From positions 1-64,000 of the forward strand of contig JBFLKU010000010.1 in NCBI GenBank assembly GCA_040883315.1: a stretch of 64,000 nucleotides of DNA. The letters are read 5' to 3'. This stretch comes from JAFGUF01 sp040883315 (GTDB lineage Bacteria; Bacillota; Clostridia; Christensenellales; UMGS416). Both the position numbers and the translations under genes were made by a program. This document shows positions 36,179 to 44,649 of this stretch, piece after piece (positions within the stretch are counted from its first letter, which is position 1; each line of letters starts with the position of its first letter). The notes below the pieces were generated by a model that did no database searches, was not told the origin of the DNA, and was given only the letters and a program-made list of their open reading frames with translations.

Positions 36179-36871
36179 TCATTTACCTATACTTTCTATA
36201 AATCCCTCGACTACCTCAGAGCTTATTTTTGCTGCCTTTTTGGCAAACTGCATAAAGTCCACTCCCGCATCTTCGCTTCCGTTGTCGGAAATGCTTCTTA
36301 TTATGCCGTACTCCACGTCGTTCACATAGCATACCTGCCCTATTGCAGCGCTTTCCATATCGAATGCTATTGCACCGAATTTTTTATTAATTTCATGGGT
36401 AATTTTTGTATCGGATATAAACTGGTCTCCCGTGGCTATTGTGCCCATTTTGTGGCTAACGTTCATTTTGGAAAGTACCTTGTCCAGCATCTTCGATACT
36501 GATTCGCTGGTGGGGATATGCACCAGATTGATGCCGGAGATCATGCCGACTGGGTCACCTATGCCGGATGTGTCCATATCGTGCTGACACACATTTTTCG
36601 CAATCACCACATCGCCTATGGCGGTCTCTTCCAGCAGTCCGCCGGAAACTCCTGTATTCACAATTACATATGGGCTGAAATTGAGTATCATGGTCTGGGT
36701 GCACAGCGCCGCAAACACCTTGCCGATGCCGCATTTTGCCACCACCACGCCTCTGCCGTGGATTTTGCCCTTCACATATTCTATTCCGCTTACCATCTGT
36801 GTGGACTTATCCTCCATTATCTCCAGCAGGTTGTCCACCTCTATCTGCATTGCGCCTATTATACCTATCAT
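36179..36871 (-). CDS. mtnN: 5'-methylthioadenosine/S-adenosylhomocysteine nucleosidase
   Basis: A 230-residue nucleosidase that releases adenine from MTA and SAH. Catalytic residues are present: Glu11 in GAMQIEV, the MESAA segment (FDMESAAIGQV) and the Asp in RSISDNG. Its product S-ribosylhomocysteine feeds LuxS, encoded 5 kb away. It is the last gene of a six-gene operon beginning with cobO. Confidence 0.96.
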   Translation of the reverse strand: MIGIIGAMQIEVDNLLEIMEDKSTQMVSGIEYVKGKIHGRGVVVAKCGIGKVFAALCTQTMILNFSPYVIVNTGVSGGLLEETAIGDVVIAKNVCQHDMDTSGIGDPVGMISGINLVHIPTSESVSKMLDKVLSKMNVSHKMGTIATGDQFISDTKITHEINKKFGAIAFDMESAAIGQVCYVNDVEYGIIRSISDNGSEDAGVDFMQFAKKAAKISSEVVEGFIESIGK

Positions 36872-36884
36872 AATACACCTTCTT

Positions 36885-38135
36885 TTATCCGAAAATTTCC
36901 TCTATTATTGTACCATCACACAAAAATTTATCAATGCCCAAAATACGGGCGGCTGTCGGGGCTATATCCACCACATTCATGTGCTCTATCTCCATGCCTT
37001 TTTTTATGCCCTCGCCCATGGCGAAAAACAGACATTTGTAGTTTTGCTTGTATGGGCTGTATCCGTGGGTGGCGTGCACTCTGCCCTCTTCTTTCAGGCT
37101 TCTCAGTATCTTGTGGCTCTCGCCGTCTTTCAGGCTATATCCTGCCCGCATCTCCAGCATGTGCTCTATGCCGCAGCCTACTCGCATTTCCTCCACCTTG
37201 TCTTTGTTGTATATCTCCTCTATGCCCAGCATGTCCTTGCTGCCCTCTATCAGCTTCAGTGCCTTCTGCATGAATTCTTCATCCTTTGCCCGCACTATGC
37301 CGCAGCCGTCGCCGCACTCTATGTATGCATCGTATGTTTCCTTTTCAAAGTCCAGCATGCCATTATTCGCAAGAAATTGATTGATATATACATCATGCTC
37401 CACGTCTATCTGCCCATGGTCGGAAAACATAATTATGCTGTAGTCCTTGTATGCATCCATCAGCTGGCCTATCATGTCGTCTAGGTTCTTCAGGGCATCA
37501 TCCACCATGGTGCTTTTTATGCCGTAATTGTGCTTGGCTGCGTCTATGCTGACAAGGTGTATCATCAGCATATCCGGAGAATGTCTTTTGGCGGCGTCCT
37601 TGGCACACATCACTGCGAATTCATCCAGCATGGGCTGGCGTACGCCCTGCCTGTGCCTGCCGTGCCTCAGCTCGCTGAAAAGTGTGAAAAAGAAGCTGCC
37701 GTTTTTCAATATCTTAACTGCTTGGTTTTCGTTATTTATCGCTACGATTTCCGGAATATTGTACTTTATATTTGCTCCGCCCGATACTGGCCACAGAATG
37801 GAGCACACCTTTTTGCCCTCTCTGGCAGCGGCATCATACAGTGTGTCTGCTTTTATTTGGTTCCTGTACCAAAACCACTTCTTCTGCTTTCTGGGGACAA
37901 AGGGCTGGAAAAATTGATTGCTGTATACTCCATGGACATCTGGGTAGCACCCTGTGATGACTGATGCATGCACCGTGTAGGTCTGGGTGGGGTATACGCT
38001 GATGGAGCCTTTGCTGTATGCTCCGTTTTCTATAAATCGGCTGAAGTTTTTTAATCGCTTCAGCCTGTCAAATTCTGTGTCTGATAATGCGTCCAGTGAA
38101 ATGATTAATAATTTTTTGCCCAGTGCTTTTGCCAT
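36885..38135 (-). CDS. Nucleotide pyrophosphatase/phosphodiesterase-type enzyme (alkaline phosphatase superfamily)
   Basis: A 416-residue metal-dependent hydrolase of the NPP type. The first metal Asp is in SLDAL (residue 15), the nucleophile Thr in PTQTYTVHASVITG (about 52), and later metal ligands in LVSIDAAKHNYG, MFSDHGQIDVEH and THGYSPY. No signal peptide is present. It lies 1 bp from acpS upstream and 13 bp from mtnN downstream. The natural substrate, nucleotide or phosphodiester, is unknown. Confidence 0.87.
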   Translation of the reverse strand: MAKALGKKLLIISLDALSDTEFDRLKRLKNFSRFIENGAYSKGSISVYPTQTYTVHASVITGCYPDVHGVYSNQFFQPFVPRKQKKWFWYRNQIKADTLYDAAAREGKKVCSILWPVSGGANIKYNIPEIVAINNENQAVKILKNGSFFFTLFSELRHGRHRQGVRQPMLDEFAVMCAKDAAKRHSPDMLMIHLVSIDAAKHNYGIKSTMVDDALKNLDDMIGQLMDAYKDYSIIMFSDHGQIDVEHDVYINQFLANNGMLDFEKETYDAYIECGDGCGIVRAKDEEFMQKALKLIEGSKDMLGIEEIYNKDKVEEMRVGCGIEHMLEMRAGYSLKDGESHKILRSLKEEGRVHATHGYSPYKQNYKCLFFAMGEGIKKGMEIEHMNVVDIAPTAARILGIDKFLCDGTIIEEIFG

Positions 38136-38136
38136 G

Positions 38137-38505
38137 TCATCCCTCTAATACTACCGTTGCCACAGCATATTCCTTTTCGTGGGATATGCTGATAAATATT
38201 TTTTCCACCTGCATTTTATCCTGCAGTGCTTTTGCATTGCCATAAAGGTTCACATATGGTGCACCCATCTCATCAGGCAGTATTTCCACCTCGTTTAGGG
38301 GGCATTTGGATATGCCTACGCCGAATGCCTTTGCCACTGCTTCCTTTGCTGCAAACCTGCCTGCTAGAAATTCGTGAGATTTTGGTTTTTTGTCGAAAAT
38401 CTCTTTTTCGCCTTGTGTCAATATGCGCTCCACTGCGTGTTCGTTTTCCATCAGCTTCTTTATGCGGCGCACTTCCACTATGTCTGTGCCTATTCCTTTA
38501 ATCAT
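38137..38505 (-). CDS. acpS: Holo-[acyl-carrier-protein] synthase
   Basis: A 122-residue AcpS-type phosphopantetheinyl transferase that activates acyl carrier protein from CoA. Motifs: IGTDIVEV (4-11), RFAAKEAVAKAFG and ISISHEKEYA. Its ATG overlaps the end of the P1 peptidase gene by 8 bp, so translation is coupled. Confidence 0.95.
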   Translation of the reverse strand: MIKGIGTDIVEVRRIKKLMENEHAVERILTQGEKEIFDKKPKSHEFLAGRFAAKEAVAKAFGVGISKCPLNEVEILPDEMGAPYVNLYGNAKALQDKMQVEKIFISISHEKEYAVATVVLEG

Positions 38506-39418
38506 TTGCCGCCCTCACTGCATTCTCTATGCTTTTGGATACGCACTCTGCTGCCAGCGAACACAGCCGCGTGAAGTCCATCTCCACGTCTCCTGTGCTC
38601 ATCGCAAAGTATGTGTCTCCGTCGTACATTGTGTGGCATGGGCGGATAGACATCGCCAGCCCGTCCTGGCACACAGATGCCAGCTTGTTTGCCTGCACCT
38701 TTGTCAGCTTTGCATTGGTCGCCAGCACGCCTATTGTGGTGTTTGCTCCCTTTATGCCGTGGGTTTCGCCTGCTGATTTCATGCTCTCTCTTATATTCAA
38801 AAATCCGTCTTTATATGCTCCTGCTATTATGCTGCCCTTTTCATCCACCACATCGCCCAGTGCATTCACTGCAGTGAGTGCACCTATAATCACGCCGTTT
38901 GAAAATGACATGCTGCATGTGCCTATGCCGCCCATCTGTGCAAACTCTGCACCCAGCGCCTTGCCCACTGTAGCACCTGTGCCTGCGCCTACCCTGCCCT
39001 GTGGCAGCTCATCTGTCGATGCATTTTTGCATGCCTTGTAGCCTGCCAGCTTGTCGGGAAATGCATTGGGGCTGCCCACCCCCAGATCAAATAGCACAGC
39101 CGCCGGAACGATAGGCACCTTGGCAAAGCCTGTGTCCAGTCCTATTCCGCTGTCTCGCAGATAGTCCATCACACCGCATGCGCTTTCCAGCCCAAATGCA
39201 GAGCCGCCTGACAAAACCACAGCATGCACCCGCTCCACTAGGTTTTCAGACTTCAAAAGGTCTGTTTCCCTTGTGCCGGGGGCACTGCCTCGCACGTCCA
39301 CCCCGCACACAGCTCCGCCATTGCACACCACCACAGTGCAGCCTGTTTTGCCTACATCGTCTGTAAAATGCCCAGCCTCTATATTGGGGACATCTGTTAT
39401 ATTTCCTTTGTGCAGCAT
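38498..39418 (-). CDS. P1-family (DmpA-like) aminopeptidase
   Basis: A 306-residue Ntn-hydrolase of the DmpA/NylC P1 family, made as a precursor that self-cleaves. The nucleophile is expected in GANTTIGVLATNA (about residue 233), where the second Thr would become the new N-terminus; GRVGAGTGATVGK and GGSAFGLESACGVMDYL are family signatures. The ATG at 39418 is chosen because CCTAAGGAGAGAATA precedes it; the frame upstream overlaps birA and lacks family similarity. Confidence 0.9.
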   Translation of the reverse strand: MLHKGNITDVPNIEAGHFTDDVGKTGCTVVVCNGGAVCGVDVRGSAPGTRETDLLKSENLVERVHAVVLSGGSAFGLESACGVMDYLRDSGIGLDTGFAKVPIVPAAVLFDLGVGSPNAFPDKLAGYKACKNASTDELPQGRVGAGTGATVGKALGAEFAQMGGIGTCSMSFSNGVIIGALTAVNALGDVVDEKGSIIAGAYKDGFLNIRESMKSAGETHGIKGANTTIGVLATNAKLTKVQANKLASVCQDGLAMSIRPCHTMYDGDTYFAMSTGDVEMDFTRLCSLAAECVSKSIENAVRAAND

Positions 39419-40200
39419 TATTCTCTCCTTAGGCTTAATTCGCCCGACACGATTTTCTGTGTCTTTTGGTCGCTCTCTAGTATCAGTCTGCCCTCTTGGT
39501 CTATTCCTGCTATCTTGCCCCTTTGGGATACTTCGCCCGTCACGGTGTTTTTCATCACGCCCTGCTCGGCTAGCCACTGCATATGGCTATGGTAGTATTC
39601 CAGAATAAATGATAAATCTCTTTGCTTTTTGTATTCATCAATCAAATCTAGCATATTATCATTTATGTAGCTTGCCATCTGCTCCCTGCATACATGCAGC
39701 CCCAGCCGCCTGAACGATATTGCAGTGTTTTTTATTTCATCTTCAAATTCTTCTATATCATTATTGGCATTTATGCCTATGCCCACTATCACATACTCTG
39801 CCCTTTTATTCTCCAGTATAGTCTCTGTCAGTATGCCGCATACTTTTTTATCATTTATATATATATCATTGGGCCACTTTATTTTTGCATTTATTCCGGC
39901 AAACATCCGCTCCATAGCCCTGCACACTGCCACAGCACACAGCAAAGTGATGGATGAGAGCATGGATATATCCATATCCGGCTTCAGCACTATGCCCATC
40001 CATATGCCGCCTGATGGAGACATCCATTTTCTGCCCTGCCTGCCTTTTCCGCCTGTCTGCACGTCGCATACTATCATGTCGCCGTGTGCAGCACCATCGG
40101 CTATTTTCTCTCTGGCTACATCAAAGGTAGAAGTACAGCTATCATATATATGTACATTCCAGCTGCCTGTTTTGTGTTTTTCGAATTCCTCCCTTGTCAA
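39418..40200 (-). CDS. birA: Biotin--[acetyl-CoA-carboxylase] ligase, catalytic domain only
   Basis: A 260-residue biotin protein ligase that attaches biotin to carboxylases. The biotin-AMP loop is GGKGRQGRKW, followed by GGIWMGIVLKP and KWPNDIYINDKKVCGILTE. It lacks the N-terminal winged helix of bifunctional BirA, so it should not repress transcription. The start is a TTG at 40200 overlapping the stop of cobO (TTGA); no ATG is available, and this coupling explains the weak ribosome site. The gene ends 1 bp inside the start of the P1 peptidase gene. Confidence 0.9.
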   Translation of the reverse strand: MTREEFEKHKTGSWNVHIYDSCTSTFDVAREKIADGAAHGDMIVCDVQTGGKGRQGRKWMSPSGGIWMGIVLKPDMDISMLSSITLLCAVAVCRAMERMFAGINAKIKWPNDIYINDKKVCGILTETILENKRAEYVIVGIGINANNDIEEFEDEIKNTAISFRRLGLHVCREQMASYINDNMLDLIDEYKKQRDLSFILEYYHSHMQWLAEQGVMKNTVTGEVSQRGKIAGIDQEGRLILESDQKTQKIVSGELSLRRE

Positions 40201-40724
40201 AACTCTATGCCTTTTCTGCCGTTTACGCCCTCTGCCATGTAGTGCTTGTATTCGGTCATCTCCGTCACTAGGTCTGCCCTGTCCAGCAGCCACTCTGGCG
40301 CATTTCGCCCCGTGATGATGTACTCCACAGTATCAGGTCTATTATCCAGCATATTCTCTATCTGCTCTCTGCCGATAAAGCCCGCATGGAATGCTCCCAG
40401 CAGCTCGTCGAATATCACAATGTCTGCTTTGTCCTTTTTTGCTTCTTTCAGCGTATCTGATAACTGCCTGTGCATCAGCTCGCCCAGATGTTCCTTTTCC
40501 TTGTCTGTCATGTCCCATACGAATTTTTTGCTTTGGGCATATCGTAGAATATCTACGTTTTCTATTTTGTTCAGTATCTTCACCTCGCTGGTGTCCATAG
40601 CCTTCATAAACTGAGAAACCACCACCTGCAGTCCTGCCCCAGCTCCGCGTACAGCCAGCCCTACTGCGGCTGTAGTCTTTCCCTTGCCATTGCCTGTATA
40701 CACCTGTAGATAGCCTTTTTTCAT
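40197..40724 (-). CDS. cobO: Cob(I)yrinic acid a,c-diamide adenosyltransferase
   Basis: A 176-residue BtuR/CobO-type enzyme that adenosylates corrinoids. P-loop TGNGKGKTTAAVGLAVRG at residues 10-27, IVIFDELLGAFHAG for Walker B, and EYIITGRNAPEWLL. No other cobalamin genes and no riboswitch are near, which suggests salvage. The start at 40724 follows AGAGGAAATGAT. It heads the operon cobO-birA-P1 peptidase-acpS-phosphodiesterase-mtnN. Confidence 0.94.
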   Translation of the reverse strand: MKKGYLQVYTGNGKGKTTAAVGLAVRGAGAGLQVVVSQFMKAMDTSEVKILNKIENVDILRYAQSKKFVWDMTDKEKEHLGELMHRQLSDTLKEAKKDKADIVIFDELLGAFHAGFIGREQIENMLDNRPDTVEYIITGRNAPEWLLDRADLVTEMTEYKHYMAEGVNGRKGIEF

Positions 40725-40811
40725 ATCATTTCCTCTTTTATTTTCTATATATAAAATATCATAAAATTGCAAAATCAGCAATGCATTCTGCTAGGTGCTG
40801 GGGAGTGAATG

Positions 40812-40820
40812 TGCTATAAT
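40812..40820 (+). promoter_or_regulatory. Extended -10 promoter of the small membrane protein
   Basis: TGCTATAAT, 32 bp ahead of the ATG at 40853; no clear -35. Confidence 0.45.
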
Positions 40821-40852
40821 ATTATTATAAATATAATATAGAGAGGTGCAAT

Positions 40853-41215
40853 ATGACAAAGTATGTGAAAGCCCACAGCAAATATATATTAGAGCAAATA
40901 AAATCCGGCAGCATCACAGAGGATATATTGGCGTATCACCGGCTGCAGATACAAAATATTCAGCATGAGAGGCTTATCCATTTGATTGTGCTTTGTTTGT
41001 TTGCCCTGCTGATGGTAGGCTCTCTGGTATTCTATTTCATTATGACCTCAATTATCACATTTATTCTGATGGGAATATTTCTGGCAACCGAGTTTTTCTA
41101 TATTCTCCACTACTATCTGCTGGAAAACACCGTGCAAATGTGGTATCGCCTAGAAAACGACATGATTGCCAGCCTGAAAAACATAGGAACAAACACAAGC
41201 GAAAAGAAAAAATAA
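40853..41215 (+). CDS. Small two-TM membrane protein, unknown function
   Basis: A 120-residue protein with a helical N-terminus (about 1-40), two adjacent hydrophobic segments (about 42-62 and 65-88) and a charged C-terminal tail. GAGAGGTGCAAT precedes the ATG. It is divergent from cobO and has no recognised family. Confidence 0.6.
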   Translation: MTKYVKAHSKYILEQIKSGSITEDILAYHRLQIQNIQHERLIHLIVLCLFALLMVGSLVFYFIMTSIITFILMGIFLATEFFYILHYYLLENTVQMWYRLENDMIASLKNIGTNTSEKKK

Positions 41216-41585
41216 GGCTTTTTTCCGCCATATCAAGATATATTTTCATTGTTTTTCAGCTTAATTGTGGCAAATTAAATGAAAAACCTATTAAAATATC
41301 ATTATTATTTTTTAATATAGTATTACAATATAATTACTATATATTACGCATTTATTACGTTTATTAAGCTGAAAACGCTCTATTTAGGCACTTTAGTTAC
41401 ATTAAAATCCAAATTTTCTACTACAATCTAGAGATTTAACGAAAGATTTTATAATTGTTACGAATTTATTTCGTTTTCTTGTCTTATTTTTGACACATTC
41501 TTGACACAATAGTAATATAATATTTAAACATCGAAACAAGACATAGCAATTGAATGAAAAATATATAAATCAGAAAGGTTGTTAT
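41216..41585. other. 370-bp AT-rich intergenic region
   Basis: It contains the promoter with tandem TTGACACA boxes (41490-41521) ahead of the secreted protein at 41586. Elsewhere only AT-rich sequence without hairpins or a supported gene. Confidence 0.55.
41490..41521 (+). promoter_or_regulatory. Promoter with tandem -35-like boxes
   Basis: Two direct copies of TTGACACA begin 11 bp apart (41490 and 41501). The first TTGACA is 17 bp from TAATAT and 20 bp from TATAAT (41516-41521). One helical turn between the copies is compatible with an activator site or alternative promoters. Confidence 0.5.
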
Positions 41586-42254
41586 ATGAGGTTAATTAAA
41601 TCATTATTCATTGCAATTATCGCAGTAATAATGACAGCAATCGCAGGAAGCACCTTCACCCATATACTCCAAGGCGGAGAAGATGCAGGACTTCTGGCAG
41701 ACAGCGTAGCAGGGCTGCTGGACAACATAGTACATGCGGAGGAAACAACCCAAGTACTACCCGATGAATCAGACATACTAGAGGAAGCTAATCATACTTT
41801 TACTACCTCCTTAAATATACACACACCTTCCCTGGTGATTGACACACATGATCTCCCTACTCCAAATACTACCAACAACACTAGTCAATCACCTTCCTCG
41901 GAAGGGCTGCAGGAAGAATACGCAGACGTGCTATACGGCATAGTGCCAGTATCCGGCGAGGATATAGCGTATGATAAAATTCTAGGGCTTAGCCTGGAAG
42001 AAATAAAAAACAAAATGGAAAATGAGCATTTGACTATCTGGCAGATAGCACAGCAGCAGGGCGAAACCACCCTTCTGGAGGACGCATACTACGCTGTGTA
42101 CCCGGCAAGAATAATAGAAATGCTCAACCAAGAAATCATTTCAGAAGACATGGCAGACATGCTGATAGCACAGGCCATAACAGACATAGAATACCACGAG
42201 AATGTCTCTATAGAAGAAATGATAGAAAATATGTCAAACCTCGAAAAGAACTAA
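41586..42254 (+). CDS. Secreted or anchored hypothetical protein
   Basis: A 222-residue protein with an N-terminal signal or anchor (MRLIKSLFIAIIAVIMTAIA), followed by an acidic, Thr-rich linker and a helical C-terminal domain rich in Glu (about 125-222). No lipobox. The ATG at 41586 is preferred to an in-frame TTG 36 bp earlier because AGAAAGG precedes it. It is transcribed alone from a good promoter and ends at a strong terminator. The family is not recognised. Confidence 0.65.
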   Translation: MRLIKSLFIAIIAVIMTAIAGSTFTHILQGGEDAGLLADSVAGLLDNIVHAEETTQVLPDESDILEEANHTFTTSLNIHTPSLVIDTHDLPTPNTTNNTSQSPSSEGLQEEYADVLYGIVPVSGEDIAYDKILGLSLEEIKNKMENEHLTIWQIAQQQGETTLLEDAYYAVYPARIIEMLNQEIISEDMADMLIAQAITDIEYHENVSIEEMIENMSNLEKN

Positions 42255-42295
42255 TAGTTTTTTTCATGAATCCCTAATATAAATTCTCCCTCTTT

Positions 42296-42323
42296 GGCTC
42301 CGTTAATTCGGAGCCCTTTTTTT
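42296..42323 (+). terminator. Terminator of the secreted hypothetical gene
   Basis: Stem GGCTCCG/CGGAGCC with a 6-nt loop followed by CTTTTTTT: a textbook intrinsic terminator on the plus strand. Confidence 0.9.
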
Positions 42324-43779
42324 ATTCCTTGGTTTTCTCTTTCTCTTTGTATATTTTCATCATAGCAAGTATAGAAAAAGATGCGGCGACTATAACCAGC
42401 GCTAGAATTATTATTACATATATCGTCATTTGGCTGCTGTCTCTATTCTTTGCGACTATCTGCGGCGTGTTCTCTGCAGTAGTTGCTGGAGTGGGGGCAA
42501 TTTCGGCTGTGGGGGTGGGCGTGCCTATTTGTATTGTGCCAATTTCGAAATTCTCATCTTCGTCGCTTTCTTTCTCTTGTGCTTGCTTTTCCTTTATTCT
42601 ATAGTCAAAATCATACACATAAGCATACTCTATCTCTTTAATTATATGATTCTGCTCATAGTATCCCAGTATGGGAAGTTCTAGCTCTGGCTCCCAATAG
42701 TACACATCTCCGCCAATATAGTATCCAAACATTATGCTCTTAAAAAGCTCTATATCATCAAACCCAAACTCAATTATCCAGCTTTCATCAGGCTTCAATG
42801 TTCCGGATTCCATCAAATAGTCTTTGCCGCCTTCTGATGCAACGCCCCAAATATTGACGCAAAAATTCTCGATATCCCTTTTTTCATTGCTATACACTTC
42901 CATTCGATATGTATATCTGGCATTGCCGTTCAGGTCTATTATAGGCTGTATTACTATTCCTATATCAGGCTTGTCTGCAAGAACTTCTGTTTTATACTCC
43001 CTGCTAGCAAAAATCATATAATACTCACCATCCAGCTTGAAAAACCAGCTACGGCTTAATTCCACCGTTCCATCTATTTCATCTGCCAGCACAGTGTGAC
43101 CGAAGCATCGATTTTCTACTATCTCTTCGCCGCTGCCTATCTCCTCTATGTAGATGCCGCTTATGTTTCTGTACGTCAGTTGATAGCATACTTCACCTTC
43201 TAAATACTTTTTTTCTCTGCCGTATTCTATGTTGTCATATATATATGAATTGAAATAGTATATAGTGTCTTTGTCATCCAGCCATTCATATTCTATATAG
43301 TCACTGCCATCATGCAGATTAGTTATTTTAATAGGATATATCTGGTCGTCATACATATATAGGCTTTCACCATTAAACTCTATTTCTGCCTGAAAATCCA
43401 TATAGAAACTGTCCCCATCTTTGTATACGTTTCCATGTTTTATTCTATAGCTTTCCAAATTCTCAGATATCTCAAAAGTAATGCTCTCATATGCTTTCAA
43501 TTCTGTATACCAATATTTATCATCCTCAGATGGTAAGGAAACATAGCTGAAAAATTCAGAATGTATATAATTAAGTATGATTTTTGAATTAGTCAGGTTT
43601 TTAATGGTTATTCGAAATCTGAAATCTTCTCCAATACCAATTTCCGGAGTTAATATCTCGCACTCAATATCCAAATATTTCCCCGATGCCAGCATTGGCG
43701 GAGGTGCGGCGTCCCCCAGCACGCAGGGCACTATTATCATAAATAGCACTGCAGTAATTATTATAATCTTTTTAATCAT
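42322..43779 (-). CDS. Secreted membrane-anchored protein, unknown function
   Basis: A 485-residue protein with a signal peptide (MIKKIIIITAVLFMIIVPC), a long extracellular beta-rich region opening with an immunoglobulin-like domain (ITIKNLTNSKIILNYI), a Thr/Pro-rich stalk (TPTPTAEIAPTPATTAE) and a C-terminal transmembrane helix with a lysine-rich stop. The ends resemble the 113-residue protein encoded just upstream, which it overlaps by 8 bp. Function is unknown. Confidence 0.7.
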   Translation of the reverse strand: MIKKIIIITAVLFMIIVPCVLGDAAPPPMLASGKYLDIECEILTPEIGIGEDFRFRITIKNLTNSKIILNYIHSEFFSYVSLPSEDDKYWYTELKAYESITFEISENLESYRIKHGNVYKDGDSFYMDFQAEIEFNGESLYMYDDQIYPIKITNLHDGSDYIEYEWLDDKDTIYYFNSYIYDNIEYGREKKYLEGEVCYQLTYRNISGIYIEEIGSGEEIVENRCFGHTVLADEIDGTVELSRSWFFKLDGEYYMIFASREYKTEVLADKPDIGIVIQPIIDLNGNARYTYRMEVYSNEKRDIENFCVNIWGVASEGGKDYLMESGTLKPDESWIIEFGFDDIELFKSIMFGYYIGGDVYYWEPELELPILGYYEQNHIIKEIEYAYVYDFDYRIKEKQAQEKESDEDENFEIGTIQIGTPTPTAEIAPTPATTAENTPQIVAKNRDSSQMTIYVIIILALVIVAASFSILAMMKIYKEKEKTKE

Positions 43780-44113
43780 CTCTATCTTTTTTCCTTTTGT
43801 TTATATTCATTATTGCCACCGCAGCAAACACAGCAGCTGCCGCCACCATCAGTATCATTATTTCCAGCAAGTTATCAATTGATTTGGTTTCTTTTGCTAT
43901 CACCTTTGCCTCTGGTGCTTGGGATGCAGCCTTTTCCGTTGCGGTCTCCTCCGCTGGCTTTGCAGGCACCAAAGTAGAAATAGTATCTATCTCTGCACTC
44001 TCTGTATCCATATCGTCTTCATCCAATGGAGGCATCAATACGACGTCTCCCAGCACACATGGCATAATATTCATCAATAATATTACGGTTACTAAAATAA
44101 TTTTCTTAATCAT
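43772..44113 (-). CDS. Small secreted anchored protein sharing ends with its neighbour
   Basis: A 113-residue protein: signal peptide MIKKIILVTVILLMNIMPCVLGD, acidic then Ala/Glu/Pro-rich stalk, and a C-terminal transmembrane helix with a basic tail (KRKKDRDD). The leader is nearly identical to that of the 485-residue neighbour (both have PCVLGD), as is the C-terminal anchor, so it looks like a paralogue that lost, or never gained, the globular part. ATG at 44113 follows GGAGAAGAT. Confidence 0.65.
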   Translation of the reverse strand: MIKKIILVTVILLMNIMPCVLGDVVLMPPLDEDDMDTESAEIDTISTLVPAKPAEETATEKAASQAPEAKVIAKETKSIDNLLEIMILMVAAAAVFAAVAIMNINKRKKDRDD

Positions 44114-44201
44114 ATCTTCTCCATAAAATTTACTAATGCGATTATACACTACTCAAAGTCCATATGCAAAATATTACATCAGTGGAATATATTTAGGCAA
44201 C

Positions 44202-44225
44202 AAAAAAAGGGGCATAAAGCCCCTA
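44202..44225 (-). terminator. Terminator of the ACT-like protein gene
   Basis: Minus-strand GGGGC/GCCCC stem with a 5-nt loop followed by seven T. Confidence 0.85.
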
Positions 44226-44254
44226 ATTACTATACTTATTCATTAAACCAATTC

Positions 44255-44500
44255 CTAATTGATATCCACCATCTGTGCCTTCACGCTTGGCAGCTGGTTT
44301 AATGCCTTTTCCAAACTGTCCATATCCCCTTTGTCGCCAATCAGATCCAAAATTATCACGCCCTCTGTCCCACATACATTCCCTGCCTCATGAAGCCCTA
44401 GGCGGGTTTTGATAGAACAATTAAATTCCGACAGCAAAGACTGCACCTTGATGGAGTCTTCGCCTATCCGTCCTACCTTAATCACCATAATGTTCCACAT
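44255..44500 (-). CDS. ACT/ferredoxin-like small regulator (TM1266-like)
   Basis: An 81-residue protein with a beta-alpha-beta-beta-alpha-beta pattern: IMVIKVGRIGED, a helix KVQSLLSEF, SIKTRLGLHEA, GVIILDLIGD and a final helix plus strand (LPSVKAQMVDI). The RLGL and 'D-x-LEKALNQLPSVK' features recall the TM1266 family, annotated as putative regulators near iron-only hydrogenase maturation genes. No hydrogenase gene is visible here. GGAGGGCAATAAT precedes the ATG at 44500. The family call is tentative. Confidence 0.6.
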   Translation of the reverse strand: MWNIMVIKVGRIGEDSIKVQSLLSEFNCSIKTRLGLHEAGNVCGTEGVIILDLIGDKGDMDSLEKALNQLPSVKAQMVDIN

Positions 44501-44649
44501 ATTATTGCCCTCCAATACGTTCATAGAGCATATATAACCACATTTTTGGAAATAAAACATTTTTTCCTATATTAGCACCCATATTTTAACTATGTAAATT
44601 TAAAATACTATGATAAAATATCCCTATATAAAAATGAAAAGGATAATGT

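Noticed and set aside
40200..40293. Longer birA starting at 40293
   Set aside because: This would read through the end of cobO in another frame and adds a basic, low-complexity stretch not found in biotin ligases.
40725..40852. Cobalamin riboswitch ahead of cobO
   Set aside because: The upstream region is under 130 bp, AT-rich, and has no B12-box-like sequence or conserved stems.
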